10,447 nucleotides of DNA from an uncultured Sphingomonadales bacterium (lineage in GTDB: Bacteria; Pseudomonadota; Alphaproteobacteria; Sphingomonadales; Sphingomonadaceae), in NCBI GenBank assembly GCA_903828025.1, contig CAIKKO010000257.1, positions 1 to 10,447 on the forward strand, in the 5' to 3' direction. The stretch's first letter is position 1; each line of letters begins with the position of its first letter. The notes below the pieces were generated by a model, which was given only the letters and a program-made list of their open reading frames with translations, was not told where the DNA came from and did no database searches. The translations under genes were made by a program, and so were the position numbers. Positions 1 through 6,810 of the stretch are shown here, piece by piece.

Positions 1-584
1 CCGGTGCGTTCGCGTGCGAACAACGCGGCCATCACCGCATAAGCCCCGGTCAGCCCCGCCACTTTGTCTGCCACCGCGCTGGCGACATAGCCCGGCTCGC
101 CGCCGGTCAACCGCCCCTGCAGCGCAGCGAGGCCTGAAGCCCCCTGCACGATATCGTCATAGGCGGGGTAATCCGAATAAGGCCCGCCGCGCCCGAAGCC
201 ATAGAGATTGGCGTAGATGATCCTCGCGTTGGCGGCCTTGAGCGCGGGATAATCGAGCCCCAGCCTCTGGATCGCCGCGCCGCGCATCGAATGGATGAAC
301 ACGTCCGCCGTCTCCGCCAGCCGCAGCACGATGGCCCGTCCGGCCTCGGTCTTGAGGTCGATGGCAAGGCTGCGTTTGCCGCGATTGACGTTGACGAACA
401 TCGCGCCCTGCCCCGGCCCCAGCACGGGCGGCAGGCGGCGCGTGGTATCGCCTTCGGGGCTCTCGATCTTGATCACATCGGCCCCCAGATCGGCAAAGAT
501 CTGCGTGGCATATGGCCCCATCAGCACGCTGGTGAGATCCAGCACTTTGACACCGGCCAGAGGGCCGCTTGCTTGACCGCTCAT
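1..584 (-). CDS. CaiB/BaiF family III CoA-transferase, partial (C-terminus beyond window)
   Basis: This frame gives the N-terminal 194 residues of a family III CoA-transferase; enzymes of this family move CoA between carboxylic acids through an aspartyl-CoA intermediate, in the cytoplasm. Seen: the opening PLAGVKVLDLTSVLMGPYA, then LGADVIKIESPEGD (about 33-46), the NRGKRSLAIDLK stretch (68-78), and YDDIVQGASG (142-151). Asp173 in VADKVAG sits where formyl-CoA transferase has its catalytic Asp169 (eye alignment). The ATG at 584 is preceded by AAGGA about 8 nt upstream. The family is usually near 400 residues, so roughly half is missing past base 1. It lies 31 bp downstream of the TetR gene on the same strand, so co-transcription is likely. 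The specific acyl donor and acceptor are unknown; an intermediate of the adjoining catabolic pathway is the natural guess. Confidence 0.9.
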   Translation of the reverse strand, partial: MSGQASGPLAGVKVLDLTSVLMGPYATQIFADLGADVIKIESPEGDTTRRLPPVLGPGQGAMFVNVNRGKRSLAIDLKTEAGRAIVLRLAETADVFIHSMRGAAIQRLGLDYPALKAANARIIYANLYGFGRGGPYSDYPAYDDIVQGASGLAALQGRLTGGEPGYVASAVADKVAGLTGAYAVMAALFARERT

Positions 585-615
585 GGCCGTTCCTTCGATA
601 GTGATGGGGCGCGCC

Positions 616-1263
616 TCAGGCGGCGGGCTTCAAGGCGGTAATCTGGCGTTCGAGATCGCGCAGGATCGGCTCGACCATCGCGTCGTCGATGCCGTGAGTC
701 AGCCGGTTTATCGCCATGCCTTCCAGCACATTCTGCGAAAGCGCCAGCGCGAGGTCAAACCGCTCGCGGTCGTTCTGCCATTCCGGAAACAGTTCGATCG
801 CCTGCCGATACCAGCGGTTGCGGAAATCGACTTGCACCGGAACCAGGATATTGGCGAGATCGCTATCGGTGCGCGCGGCCATGGCCAGTTCGTGGAAGGC
901 GATGAAAGTCTGGCTCGAAACCTGCTTCCAATACGCCCGCACCAGCGTGCCAACCTCGTGCACAGTCGATCCAGCGCTGCGGCGGAACGCGTGGAGGCGC
1001 TTTTCATGCAGTTCGGCAATCGCTGCCTGCATCAGCGCGCTGCCGTTCTCGAAGTGGTGCAGCATCGCCCCGCGCGACATGCCTGCCTCGTCCGCCACGC
1101 GCGGGGTGGTGGTGCGGGCATAGCCATACTTGACGATGCAGCGGATCGTCGCCTCGATCAGCCGCGCGCGTGTGGCGGCGCTTTTCGTTGCCTGCAAAGT
1201 CGGCAATGCGGTGCCATCCTGTTTCGTCACCACTTTGGTAGTTCGTGCCACGCTGAGCGCCAT
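616..1263 (-). CDS. TetR/AcrR-family transcriptional regulator
   Basis: A one-component regulator of 215 residues (from the ATG at 1263), the normal TetR length. The N-terminal DNA-binding domain runs from about residue 28 (SAATRARLIEATIRCIVKYG) through the helix-turn-helix TTTPRVADEAGMSRGAMLHHF, followed by a helical ligand-binding and dimerisation domain of no evident subfamily. Start choice: the frame stays open to a TTG at 1293 inside the upstream palindrome, and an ATG at 1284 has no ribosome-binding site, whereas the ATG at 1263 has AGAGG 11 nt upstream; all three precede the HTH. It is divergent from the first SDR and upstream of the CoA-transferase. A perfect palindrome at 1290-1303 lies directly before it, which points to autoregulation, most likely as a repressor released by a pathway substrate or CoA thioester. 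Repressor rather than activator is inference. Confidence 0.93.
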   Translation of the reverse strand: MALSVARTTKVVTKQDGTALPTLQATKSAATRARLIEATIRCIVKYGYARTTTPRVADEAGMSRGAMLHHFENGSALMQAAIAELHEKRLHAFRRSAGSTVHEVGTLVRAYWKQVSSQTFIAFHELAMAARTDSDLANILVPVQVDFRNRWYRQAIELFPEWQNDRERFDLALALSQNVLEGMAINRLTHGIDDAMVEPILRDLERQITALKPAA

Positions 1264-1289
1264 GCGGTCCAAAGCCTCTTGCATAAAAG

Positions 1290-1303
1290 ACAATCATGAT
1301 TGT
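1290..1303. promoter_or_regulatory. Putative TetR operator, copy 1 (perfect 14-bp palindrome)
   Basis: ACAATCATGATTGT is a perfect dyad in an AT-rich patch of otherwise GC-rich DNA. It lies 26 bp before the favoured tetR start and 67 bp before the first SDR, and covers the best -10 candidate for tetR. Size and symmetry suit a TetR dimer. Close relatives occur at 2143-2156 and 8572-8585. Binding by the neighbouring TetR protein is inferred. Confidence 0.7.
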
Positions 1304-1321
1304 TTTTGCTTTGACAGGCAA
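1293..1321 (-). promoter_or_regulatory. Possible tetR promoter overlapping the operator
   Basis: Read on the minus strand, TTGCCT (1321-1316) and CATGAT (1298-1293) are separated by 17 bp and resemble -35 and -10 hexamers. The -10 lies inside the palindrome, so a bound regulator would block it. The hexamer matches are modest and this is a prediction by eye. It would start transcription near 1286, which favours translation from 1263 over the nearly leaderless ATG at 1284. Confidence 0.35.
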
Positions 1322-1340
1322 CCTAATGCAGCGCCTTAAT
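1311..1340 (+). promoter_or_regulatory. Possible promoter of the first SDR gene
   Basis: A consensus -35 hexamer TTGACA (1311-1316) is followed after 18 bp by CTTAAT (1335-1340), a 4/6 match to the -10 consensus. Transcription would begin near 1347, leaving a leader of about 24 nt with GGGAG at 1359-1363. The -35 begins 8 bp past the palindrome at 1290-1303, so one bound dimer could affect both divergent promoters. Confidence 0.45.
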
Positions 1341-1358
1341 CGCGAATAAGTCTAAAGT

Positions 1359-1363
1359 GGGAG
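1359..1363 (+). promoter_or_regulatory. Ribosome-binding site supporting the TTG start of the first SDR
   Basis: GGGAG lies 7 nt before TTG at 1371 and just after an in-frame TAA (1353-1355). No ATG is available before the glycine-rich motif, so this site decides the start. Confidence 0.65.
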
Positions 1364-1370
1364 TCGGCTG

Positions 1371-2126
1371 TTGGGAAGGGTTGCAGGAAAGGTGGCGTTG
1401 GTCACCGGTGGCGGGTCTGGTCTGGGCAAAGCGGATTGCCTTACGCTGGCGGCGGAAGGCGCGATGGTCGTGGTGACCGATATCAACCTCGATGCGGCGC
1501 AGGCCGTGGCCGACGAGATCGGCGCAAACGCCATTGCGCTGAGGCATGATGTGTCGTCCGAGAGCGATTGGCAGGCGGCGCTGGCGGCGGCGGAAGCACG
1601 CTTCGGCGGGCTCCATGTGCTGGTCAACAACGCCGGGATCGTCGTGATCGCGGACCCCGAGGAGACCACGCTCGAACAGTTCCGCAAGGCCAATGCAGTG
1701 ATGTCCGAAGGCGTGTTCCTCGGCTGCAAATATGCCATTCCCCTCATGGCGCGGTCGGGCGGCGGGTCGATCATCAACATGTCGTCGACCGCCAGCCATC
1801 TCGGCTATCCGGTGTTTTTCGCTTATTCAGCGGCCAAGGGCGCAGTGCGCGCGATGACCAAGTCCATCGCGATCCACTGCCAGGCCAAAGGCTATGGCAT
1901 CCGCTGCAATTCGGTGCACCCGGCCTCGATCGAAACGCCGATGATCCAGTTTGCCGAAGGCCGCGCAGGCAACGAAGCCGCCGTACCCGAAGGCGTGCTG
2001 CCGGCCGGCGCGGTCGGCGCACCCAAGGACGTAGCGTCGCTGGTGCTCTACCTTGCCTCGGACGAATCGCGCTTTATCAACGGCACCGAAATCCTGATCG
2101 ACAACGCCCTGATCATCAGCCCGTGA
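1371..2126 (+). CDS. SDR-family NAD(P)-dependent oxidoreductase (3beta/17beta-HSD-like), TTG start
   Basis: A classical-length short-chain dehydrogenase/reductase (251 residues) expected to interconvert an alcohol and a ketone in the cytoplasm. Seen: the Rossmann motif TGGGSGLG (12-19), Asp37 after the second strand, which usually means NAD(H) preference, NNAG at 86-89, catalytic Ser139, and Tyr152-x3-Lys156 (YSAAK). The segment GSIINMSST, the HPASIETPM region (183-191) and the ending INGTEILIDNALI recall bacterial 3beta/17beta-hydroxysteroid dehydrogenases as I remember them. Oddity: by eye, Met111 (VMSEGVFLG) occupies the place of the Asn that completes the classical tetrad. Start: an in-frame TAA at 1353-1355 and the absence of an in-frame ATG before the Rossmann motif leave TTG at 1371, with GGGAG 7 nt upstream. 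It is divergent from tetR. A steroid-type substrate is possible but not shown. Confidence 0.93.
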   Translation: MGRVAGKVALVTGGGSGLGKADCLTLAAEGAMVVVTDINLDAAQAVADEIGANAIALRHDVSSESDWQAALAAAEARFGGLHVLVNNAGIVVIADPEETTLEQFRKANAVMSEGVFLGCKYAIPLMARSGGGSIINMSSTASHLGYPVFFAYSAAKGAVRAMTKSIAIHCQAKGYGIRCNSVHPASIETPMIQFAEGRAGNEAAVPEGVLPAGAVGAPKDVASLVLYLASDESRFINGTEILIDNALIISP

Positions 2127-2142
2127 GGCTCCATAAAAAAAG

Positions 2143-2156
2143 TCATTCGTGATTGT
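2143..2156. promoter_or_regulatory. Putative TetR operator, copy 2 (degenerate)
   Basis: TCATTCGTGATTGT matches the palindrome at 1290-1303 in 11 of 14 positions. The right arm TGATTGT is intact and, as in copy 1, is followed by TTT; the left arm is degraded. It sits in the 110-bp gap between the two SDR genes, 80 bp before the second SDR start. It suggests that SDR2-Rieske1-VOC has its own controlled promoter. Confidence 0.5.
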
Positions 2157-2182
2157 TTTATTGCGAGCGCCTGCAATATGGT
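2153..2182 (+). promoter_or_regulatory. Possible promoter of the SDR2-Rieske1-VOC operon
   Basis: TTGTTT (2153-2158) and TATGGT (2177-2182), spaced by 18 bp, are plausible -35 and -10 elements. The -35 overlaps the right arm of operator copy 2, an arrangement suited to repression. Matches are modest; read-through from the first SDR is an alternative. Confidence 0.3.
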
Positions 2183-2236
2183 TCAGGGATCGGCCTTGGC
2201 CCGGGCCGCAACGCACCGCGGGCAATGGAGAGCAGC

Positions 2237-2998
2237 ATGGACCTTGGTTTGAGTGGCAAGAAGGCGATCATCGTCGGCGCAGCGCGCGGTATCGGCATGG
2301 CCACGGCTGAAATCCTTGCCCGCGAAGGCTGCGATCTGGCGATCACCGCGCGCTCCGAAGACGGGATCAAGGATGCGATCGCCAACTTGCGCAAGTATGG
2401 CACCAAAGTCATCGGCTCGGCGGTCAACGTGAAGAAGGCCGATGATTACAAGACCTGGCTGGCCGAAGCGATCGACGAACTGGGCGGGTGCGATATCCTC
2501 ATCCCGATCACCTCTGCGGGCAGTGGTGTCGGCAGCGAGAAATACTGGCACAATGCCTTCGAGGTCGATGTGCTCGGCCCGGTGCGCGCGGTCGAGGCGG
2601 TGCTGCCCGCGATGACCGAGCGCAAGTCCGGCTCGATCGTGCTGATCGCCACCACTTCGGCTGGCGAAGCGATGGGCGGCCCGCAGGCCTACAACGCCAT
2701 GAAGGCCTCGCTGATCACCTGGGGCAAGCAGCTTGCTTTGGCGCACGGCAAGGACGGCATCCGGGTCAACGTGATCTCGCCCGGCCCAGTCGAGTTCGAG
2801 GGCGGCAACTGGGACATGATCAAGGGCACGATGGAAAAGTTCTATACGAACACCCTGCGCCAGCAGCCGCTGGGCCGGCTCGGCACGCCCGAGGAAATCG
2901 CCCGCGCGATCTGCTTCATGGCGAGCCCGGCCGCAAGCTGGTGCAACGGTTCGCACCTGGTTGTCGATGGTGCCTACACCAACCGCACGCACTTCTGA
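2237..2998 (+). CDS. SDR-family oxidoreductase, second copy
   Basis: A 253-residue short-chain dehydrogenase/reductase. Seen: VGAARGIG (13-20), Arg39-Ser40 after the second strand, which tends to favour NADP(H), an ITSAG segment (91-95) where NNAG is usual, Tyr152-x3-Lys156 (YNAMK), and the SPGPV loop at 181-185. By eye Thr139 stands where the catalytic Ser is expected (13 residues before Tyr; Ser141 is close by), and Asp111 replaces the tetrad Asn. It is only distantly similar to the SDR upstream, so the two probably act on different intermediates. Start: the frame extends to 2153, but ATG 2237 has GGAG 6 nt upstream and puts the Rossmann motif at the usual distance; an in-frame ATG at 2225 lacks a clear site. 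The Rieske gene follows after 16 bp, so they are very likely co-transcribed. Confidence 0.93.
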   Translation: MDLGLSGKKAIIVGAARGIGMATAEILAREGCDLAITARSEDGIKDAIANLRKYGTKVIGSAVNVKKADDYKTWLAEAIDELGGCDILIPITSAGSGVGSEKYWHNAFEVDVLGPVRAVEAVLPAMTERKSGSIVLIATTSAGEAMGGPQAYNAMKASLITWGKQLALAHGKDGIRVNVISPGPVEFEGGNWDMIKGTMEKFYTNTLRQQPLGRLGTPEEIARAICFMASPAASWCNGSHLVVDGAYTNRTHF

Positions 2999-3014
2999 TC
3001 GGCGAGCCTGCAAA

Positions 3015-4337
3015 ATGGACGTCAAGCGCAAGGTCGATATCATCCGGGTCAATCCGCAGGATTGGCCGAACGGCACCCCTGCGGGCAAGGCCGAGGCCCC
3101 CGATCTCGGCGATGCACTCATCCCCGCCGAACGCTACTTCTCGCCCGAATTCATGGCGCTGGAATGGGAGCGGGTCTGGACCAAAGTCTGGCTGCTGGGC
3201 GGCCGATCAGACGATCTGAAGGCCGAGGGCGACTATATCTGCACCGATATCGGGCGGGAATCGGTGCTGATCGTGCGCCAAGGCGATGGCGGTTTGCGCG
3301 CGTTCCCCAATGTCTGCCTGCACCGCGGCAATCGTCTGCGCCCCGAAGGGCTGGGCAATACCGCTGAATTCCGCTGCATGTACCACCACTGGGCTTACGG
3401 CCTCGACGGTGCGATCACGCGCATCCCCGATCTCGGCAGCTTCCCGCAAGGCGGACCGCCGGAGGGACGGCTGCCCTCGCTCCCTTGCGGCGAATGGGGC
3501 GGGTTCGTGTGGTTCTCGCTCAACCCGGATGTCGAGCCGCTGGCCGATTATCTGAGCATGATCCCCGAGCACCTCGATCCCTATCATTTCGAACGGATGG
3601 CGTGGAAGCGCGACTACACGATCGAATGGGATTGCAACTGGAAGACCTCGATGGACGCGTTCCACGAGAACTACCACGTGCAGGGCATCCATCCGCAGCT
3701 CCAATGGTATCTGGACGACGTCAACGTCCAGATCGACTGCTATGACAAGCATTCGCGCTATCTCGTGCCCTTCGCCACGATCAGCCCGCGTGTCGCCATG
3801 CCCTCCTCGATCCCGCCCGCCATCGATTACATGATGCGCAAGGCGGGCATGGACCCGGCCGAATACGAAGGCCGCGTGTCCGACATCCGGCTCGATCTGC
3901 AGCGCTTCATCCGCACCCATGCCGCCGCGCAGGGCAAGGACTTTTCAGAGCTCAACGACGACCAGCTGACCGATGACTACCACTATTCGATTTTCCCGAA
4001 CGTCTCGATGAACATCCATGCCGAAGACATCATGATGTTCCGCCAGCGCCCGCACCCCACCGATCCCAACAAGATGTTCTACGATCTGTGGATGTTCGAG
4101 CTGGTGCCCGAAGGCGAGGAATGGCCCGCGCGGCCCCGCCACCAGCACTTCAGGCACGGGGACAAATCCATCGGCCAGGTGCTCGATCAGGACGCGTTCA
4201 ACTTGCCGACGGTGCAAAAGGGCATGCAGTCCAGCGCCTTCAAGGGCCTGTGGCTAAGCCGCCAGGAACTGCGCATCCGCCATTTCCACAAAGTGCTGGG
4301 TGATTACATCTACGGCACGGAACCGGAGCGACCATGA
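3015..4337 (+). CDS. Rieske non-heme iron oxygenase, alpha (catalytic) subunit 1
   Basis: A 440-residue terminal oxygenase that would use O2 and two electrons to hydroxylate, dihydroxylate or O/N-demethylate an organic substrate. The Rieske [2Fe-2S] motif is complete: Cys101-x-His103 (CLHRG) and Cys121-x2-His124 (CMYHHW). The catalytic domain has NWK (208-210) and ENYHVQGIH with His221 and His226 as mononuclear iron ligands; Asp393 (DQDAFNLP) is the likely carboxylate ligand. The residue expected to bridge the two metal sites is Glu218 rather than the Asp of naphthalene dioxygenase. No beta subunit, ferredoxin or reductase is adjacent. Start: ATG 3015 follows the upstream stop by 16 bp and has only a weak GGCGAG; the frame extends to 2961, inside SDR2. 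Its stop overlaps the VOC start (ATGA). It is a clear paralogue of the Rieske gene at 7088-8455. Substrate unknown. Confidence 0.95.
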   Translation: MDVKRKVDIIRVNPQDWPNGTPAGKAEAPDLGDALIPAERYFSPEFMALEWERVWTKVWLLGGRSDDLKAEGDYICTDIGRESVLIVRQGDGGLRAFPNVCLHRGNRLRPEGLGNTAEFRCMYHHWAYGLDGAITRIPDLGSFPQGGPPEGRLPSLPCGEWGGFVWFSLNPDVEPLADYLSMIPEHLDPYHFERMAWKRDYTIEWDCNWKTSMDAFHENYHVQGIHPQLQWYLDDVNVQIDCYDKHSRYLVPFATISPRVAMPSSIPPAIDYMMRKAGMDPAEYEGRVSDIRLDLQRFIRTHAAAQGKDFSELNDDQLTDDYHYSIFPNVSMNIHAEDIMMFRQRPHPTDPNKMFYDLWMFELVPEGEEWPARPRHQHFRHGDKSIGQVLDQDAFNLPTVQKGMQSSAFKGLWLSRQELRIRHFHKVLGDYIYGTEPERP

Positions 4338-4855
4338 TCCAGCCCGGCAGCGCCATCGTCCAACTGGCCTGGGTGGTGAACGATCTGGAAGAGGCTGCGC
4401 ACCGGTTCCACCGGCTCTACGGCTGCGGCCCGTTCCTGATGAACCGCCACATCAAGCTGGGCGATCCGCGCTATCGCGGCGCGCCCGTGCGCACCGATTT
4501 CTCGACCGCGCTGGCGCAGGCAGGTGATGTTCAGGTCGAACTGATCGTGCAGCACGACGATACGCCTTCAGTCTACCGCGATCTCCATCCGGCGGGCTCG
4601 GAAGGGTTTCATCACGTCGCGATGATCGTGCCGGACGTGGCGCAAGAGGTTGCGCGCTACCAAACGCTCGGCTTCGCGGCGGCCTTCACTGGCCGCTTCG
4701 GAAGCGCCGAGTTCGCTTATGTCGACACTGTGCCCGCCATTGGGCACATGACCGAAATCCTGCCCGACAATGCCATGCTGCGCGGCTTTTTCGGCATGGT
4801 GCGCCGCGCCGCCGAAGAGTGGGACGGCACCGACATCATCCGCGAGCTGGCTTAG
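4334..4855 (+). CDS. VOC-superfamily protein (glyoxalase/dioxygenase fold)
   Basis: A 173-residue protein with two VOC half-modules: AIVQLAWVVNDLEEA (7-21) opens the first and EGFHHVAMIVPDV (90-102) the second. Four likely metal ligands line up as Gln10, Glu69 (QVELI), His94 (FHHVA) and Glu141 (HMTEILPD), the same Gln-Glu-His-Glu set as human glyoxalase I, so a metal-dependent isomerase, epimerase or lyase is more likely than a binding protein. Acyl-CoA epimerase, extradiol-type dioxygenase or dehydratase activity cannot be excluded. The ATG overlaps the TGA of the Rieske gene by 4 bp and has GGAG 5 nt upstream, so translational coupling is expected, and its substrate is probably the Rieske product or a near derivative. 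It ends 3 bp from the convergent ABM gene. Confidence 0.88.
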   Translation: MIQPGSAIVQLAWVVNDLEEAAHRFHRLYGCGPFLMNRHIKLGDPRYRGAPVRTDFSTALAQAGDVQVELIVQHDDTPSVYRDLHPAGSEGFHHVAMIVPDVAQEVARYQTLGFAAAFTGRFGSAEFAYVDTVPAIGHMTEILPDNAMLRGFFGMVRRAAEEWDGTDIIRELA

Positions 4856-4858
4856 CGC

Positions 4859-5158
4859 TCAGCCGTGCGAGCTGTGGTAGCTCACCTGCATGTCCTGCGC
4901 CAAACAATCGAGGATTGGCGGCACCAGCCGGTCGTGGAAGTCTATGTGCATGTGATGATCGAACGCGGCCTGATCGCGGAATGTCGCGATGCAGTGGAAC
5001 AGATTGGCGTCCTCATCGGCCTGGAATAGCTCATAGACCAGCGCGTCCGGCTCGTGCTGGAACACGAGGCCTTTGAGCTCGGTCTGGAGCGCGATGAACG
5101 CCTCGCGCCGCTCGGGCTTGACCAGCAGGCGGGCCATGAAGCTGCGAGCAAGGGTCAT
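4859..5158 (-). CDS. ABM-domain protein (antibiotic biosynthesis monooxygenase / quinol monooxygenase-like), copy 1
   Basis: A 99-residue dimeric alpha+beta-barrel protein of the ABM type. Seen: MARLLVKPERREAFIALQTELKGL (8-31), DALVYELFQ (38-46), then FDHHMHIDFH (66-75), the histidine-rich region typical of the family. Members include cofactor-free monooxygenases of quinols and polyketides and also non-enzymatic or isomerase-like proteins, so function is open. The frame extends to 5236, but ATG 5158 overlaps the acyl-CoA synthetase stop (ATGA), has GGGAG 7 nt upstream and starts just before the first strand. It is the last gene of the minus-strand operon. It resembles the ABM protein at 6807-7091 in length and layout but the two are strongly diverged. 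Confidence 0.85.
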   Translation of the reverse strand: MTLARSFMARLLVKPERREAFIALQTELKGLVFQHEPDALVYELFQADEDANLFHCIATFRDQAAFDHHMHIDFHDRLVPPILDCLAQDMQVSYHSSHG

Positions 5159-6810
5159 GCGTTTTCTCCCGAGAGTTCGCGGACCAGCGTATCCCGCAGG
5201 CGGAATTTCTGGATCTTCGATGTCGACATTGGCCACGACGTTACGAACCGCACGTGGCGCGGCAGCTTGAAGCTGGCGAGCTTGCCCTTGCAGTGCTCGA
5301 TCAGTTCGCGCTCGCTGGCCGTGGCCGCACCGCGCAGTTCGACGAACGCGGCGGGCACTTCGACATAGCGCGGATCGGGAATGCCGACGACTTGCGCCAG
5401 CTGCACCGCCGGATGGCTATGGAGCACCGCCTCGATCTCGGCCGCCGCAACATTCTCGCCGCCGACCTTGAGCATGTCCTTGGTGCGGCCATGGAACATG
5501 ATCTGCCCCTCCGCATCGAACGAGCCGATATCGCCGGTGTGGAACCAGCCGTCCGCGTCGATCACTTCGGCGGTCTTTTCGGGCGCGTTATAATAGCCCG
5601 CGAGCATGTTGGGCCCGCGCGCGACGATCTCGCCCTGCGCGCCCACCGCGCAGTCCTCGCCGGTCTCGACATCGACGATGCGCACGTCCCACTCGTCGAG
5701 CGGAACGCCCAGCCGCCAGCCGCGCGCTTCCCAGCTGTCGGTGATGCGGCTGGTGCAGATCGTGCCCGAGCCTTCGGTCAGGCCATAGGTGCCGACCATG
5801 ACCGTGTGCGGCATCGCGGCGGTCATCGCGGTGCGGATCGCATCGGGCTGGACCGCGAAGTTGGCGTTCATCAGCCGGACGCTGGAAAGGTCGGTCGTCG
5901 CGAAGTTCGGGTGCGCGATCAGATCCTGCATGATCGTGACGAAGCACGGATAGGCATGCGTCGCCTTCTCGTGCGCGAGCATCGCCAGCGCCACGCCCGC
6001 ATCGAAATTGGGGATCGTGAGATAAGCCCCGCCCGCATCGACAATCGCCACCATCGGCAGGATACCCGCGATATGGAAGATCGGCAGCGGCGACCAGAAC
6101 CGGTCTCCGGCCCCGATTTCGTAGCGCCGTCCCAGATTGCGGCTGTTGCCGACAATGCCGCGGTGGCGGATCAGGCAGCCCTTGGGGTTGGCCGTGGTGC
6201 CGGACGTGTAGAGGATCAGCGCGATGCTGGCCGGATCGACCGCATCGGTCCGCGCATCGACGTCTGCGTCTGGCACAGCCGCTCCTGCCGCCAGCGCCGA
6301 GGCAGCGGGGATCAGCGTTGCCGGGCACGGATCATCGACGCAGATGATCGAGGCGAGCTTCGGCGCTTCGGGCAAGGCCAGCGCGGCAGGGTCGGCAGCG
6401 CCCCCCAGCGAGGGCAGCGCCGCCAGCAGGCGCTCGCCGAAATCGAGCGAATCCGCGACTTTGCCCGTCGTGATCAGGCAGACCAGATCGCAATCGGCCA
6501 CCAGAAATGCGAGTTCGCCCGGCTGGTAGCGCGCATTGACCGGCACCGCGACGGCCCCTGCCATGGCGATGCCGAACAGGATGTCCATGAAATCGGGGCG
6601 CGTGGTCAGCAGGATGCCGACATTGTCACCGGGCTGCACGCCGCGCGCGATCAAAGCCTTGGCCCAGCCCCGCGCGGCCTGGTTCATCGCCGCATAGCTG
6701 GTGCGCCGATCCGGGAAGACGAGCGCATCCTGATCGGGCCACTTGGCCGCGCGATCCCGCAGCAGCGCGCCCAGAGTGAAGATCGGCTCGGCCGGTGTCT
6801 GGGCTGTCAT
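5155..6810 (-). CDS. Acyl-CoA synthetase / AMP-dependent CoA ligase (ANL superfamily)
   Basis: A complete 551-residue adenylate-forming ligase that activates a carboxylic acid with ATP and joins it to CoA. Seen in order: P-loop-like YTSGTTANPKG (201-211), TYGLTE (341-346), GWFHTGD (421-427), hinge and lid motif GRTKDMLKVGGENV (441-454), and the C-terminal SKIQKF whose Lys532 is the expected catalytic lysine. The sequence looks more like medium/long-chain fatty acyl or aryl-acid CoA ligases than acetyl-CoA synthetase; the acid cannot be named. Its ATG overlaps the stop of the upstream ABM gene (ATGA) with only a weak ribosome-binding site, so it probably depends on coupling, and its own stop overlaps the start of the next ABM gene. 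With the CoA-transferase at the left edge it implies that pathway intermediates become CoA thioesters. Confidence 0.95.
   Translation of the reverse strand: MTAQTPAEPIFTLGALLRDRAAKWPDQDALVFPDRRTSYAAMNQAARGWAKALIARGVQPGDNVGILLTTRPDFMDILFGIAMAGAVAVPVNARYQPGELAFLVADCDLVCLITTGKVADSLDFGERLLAALPSLGGAADPAALALPEAPKLASIICVDDPCPATLIPAASALAAGAAVPDADVDARTDAVDPASIALILYTSGTTANPKGCLIRHRGIVGNSRNLGRRYEIGAGDRFWSPLPIFHIAGILPMVAIVDAGGAYLTIPNFDAGVALAMLAHEKATHAYPCFVTIMQDLIAHPNFATTDLSSVRLMNANFAVQPDAIRTAMTAAMPHTVMVGTYGLTEGSGTICTSRITDSWEARGWRLGVPLDEWDVRIVDVETGEDCAVGAQGEIVARGPNMLAGYYNAPEKTAEVIDADGWFHTGDIGSFDAEGQIMFHGRTKDMLKVGGENVAAAEIEAVLHSHPAVQLAQVVGIPDPRYVEVPAAFVELRGAATASERELIEHCKGKLASFKLPRHVRFVTSWPMSTSKIQKFRLRDTLVRELSGENA

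Noticed and set aside
583..1299. Plus-strand frame opposite tetR
   Set aside because: The minus strand encodes a clear TetR helix-turn-helix; the plus-strand product has no features.
2183..3121. Minus-strand frame opposite the second SDR
   Set aside because: Shadow of the SDR; no motif, no ribosome-binding site, and it would run into the control region at 2143-2182.
4849..4864. Palindrome at the convergent stops as a bidirectional terminator
   Set aside because: The stem has mismatches, no loop and no T-tract on either side, so it is kept only as an observation.
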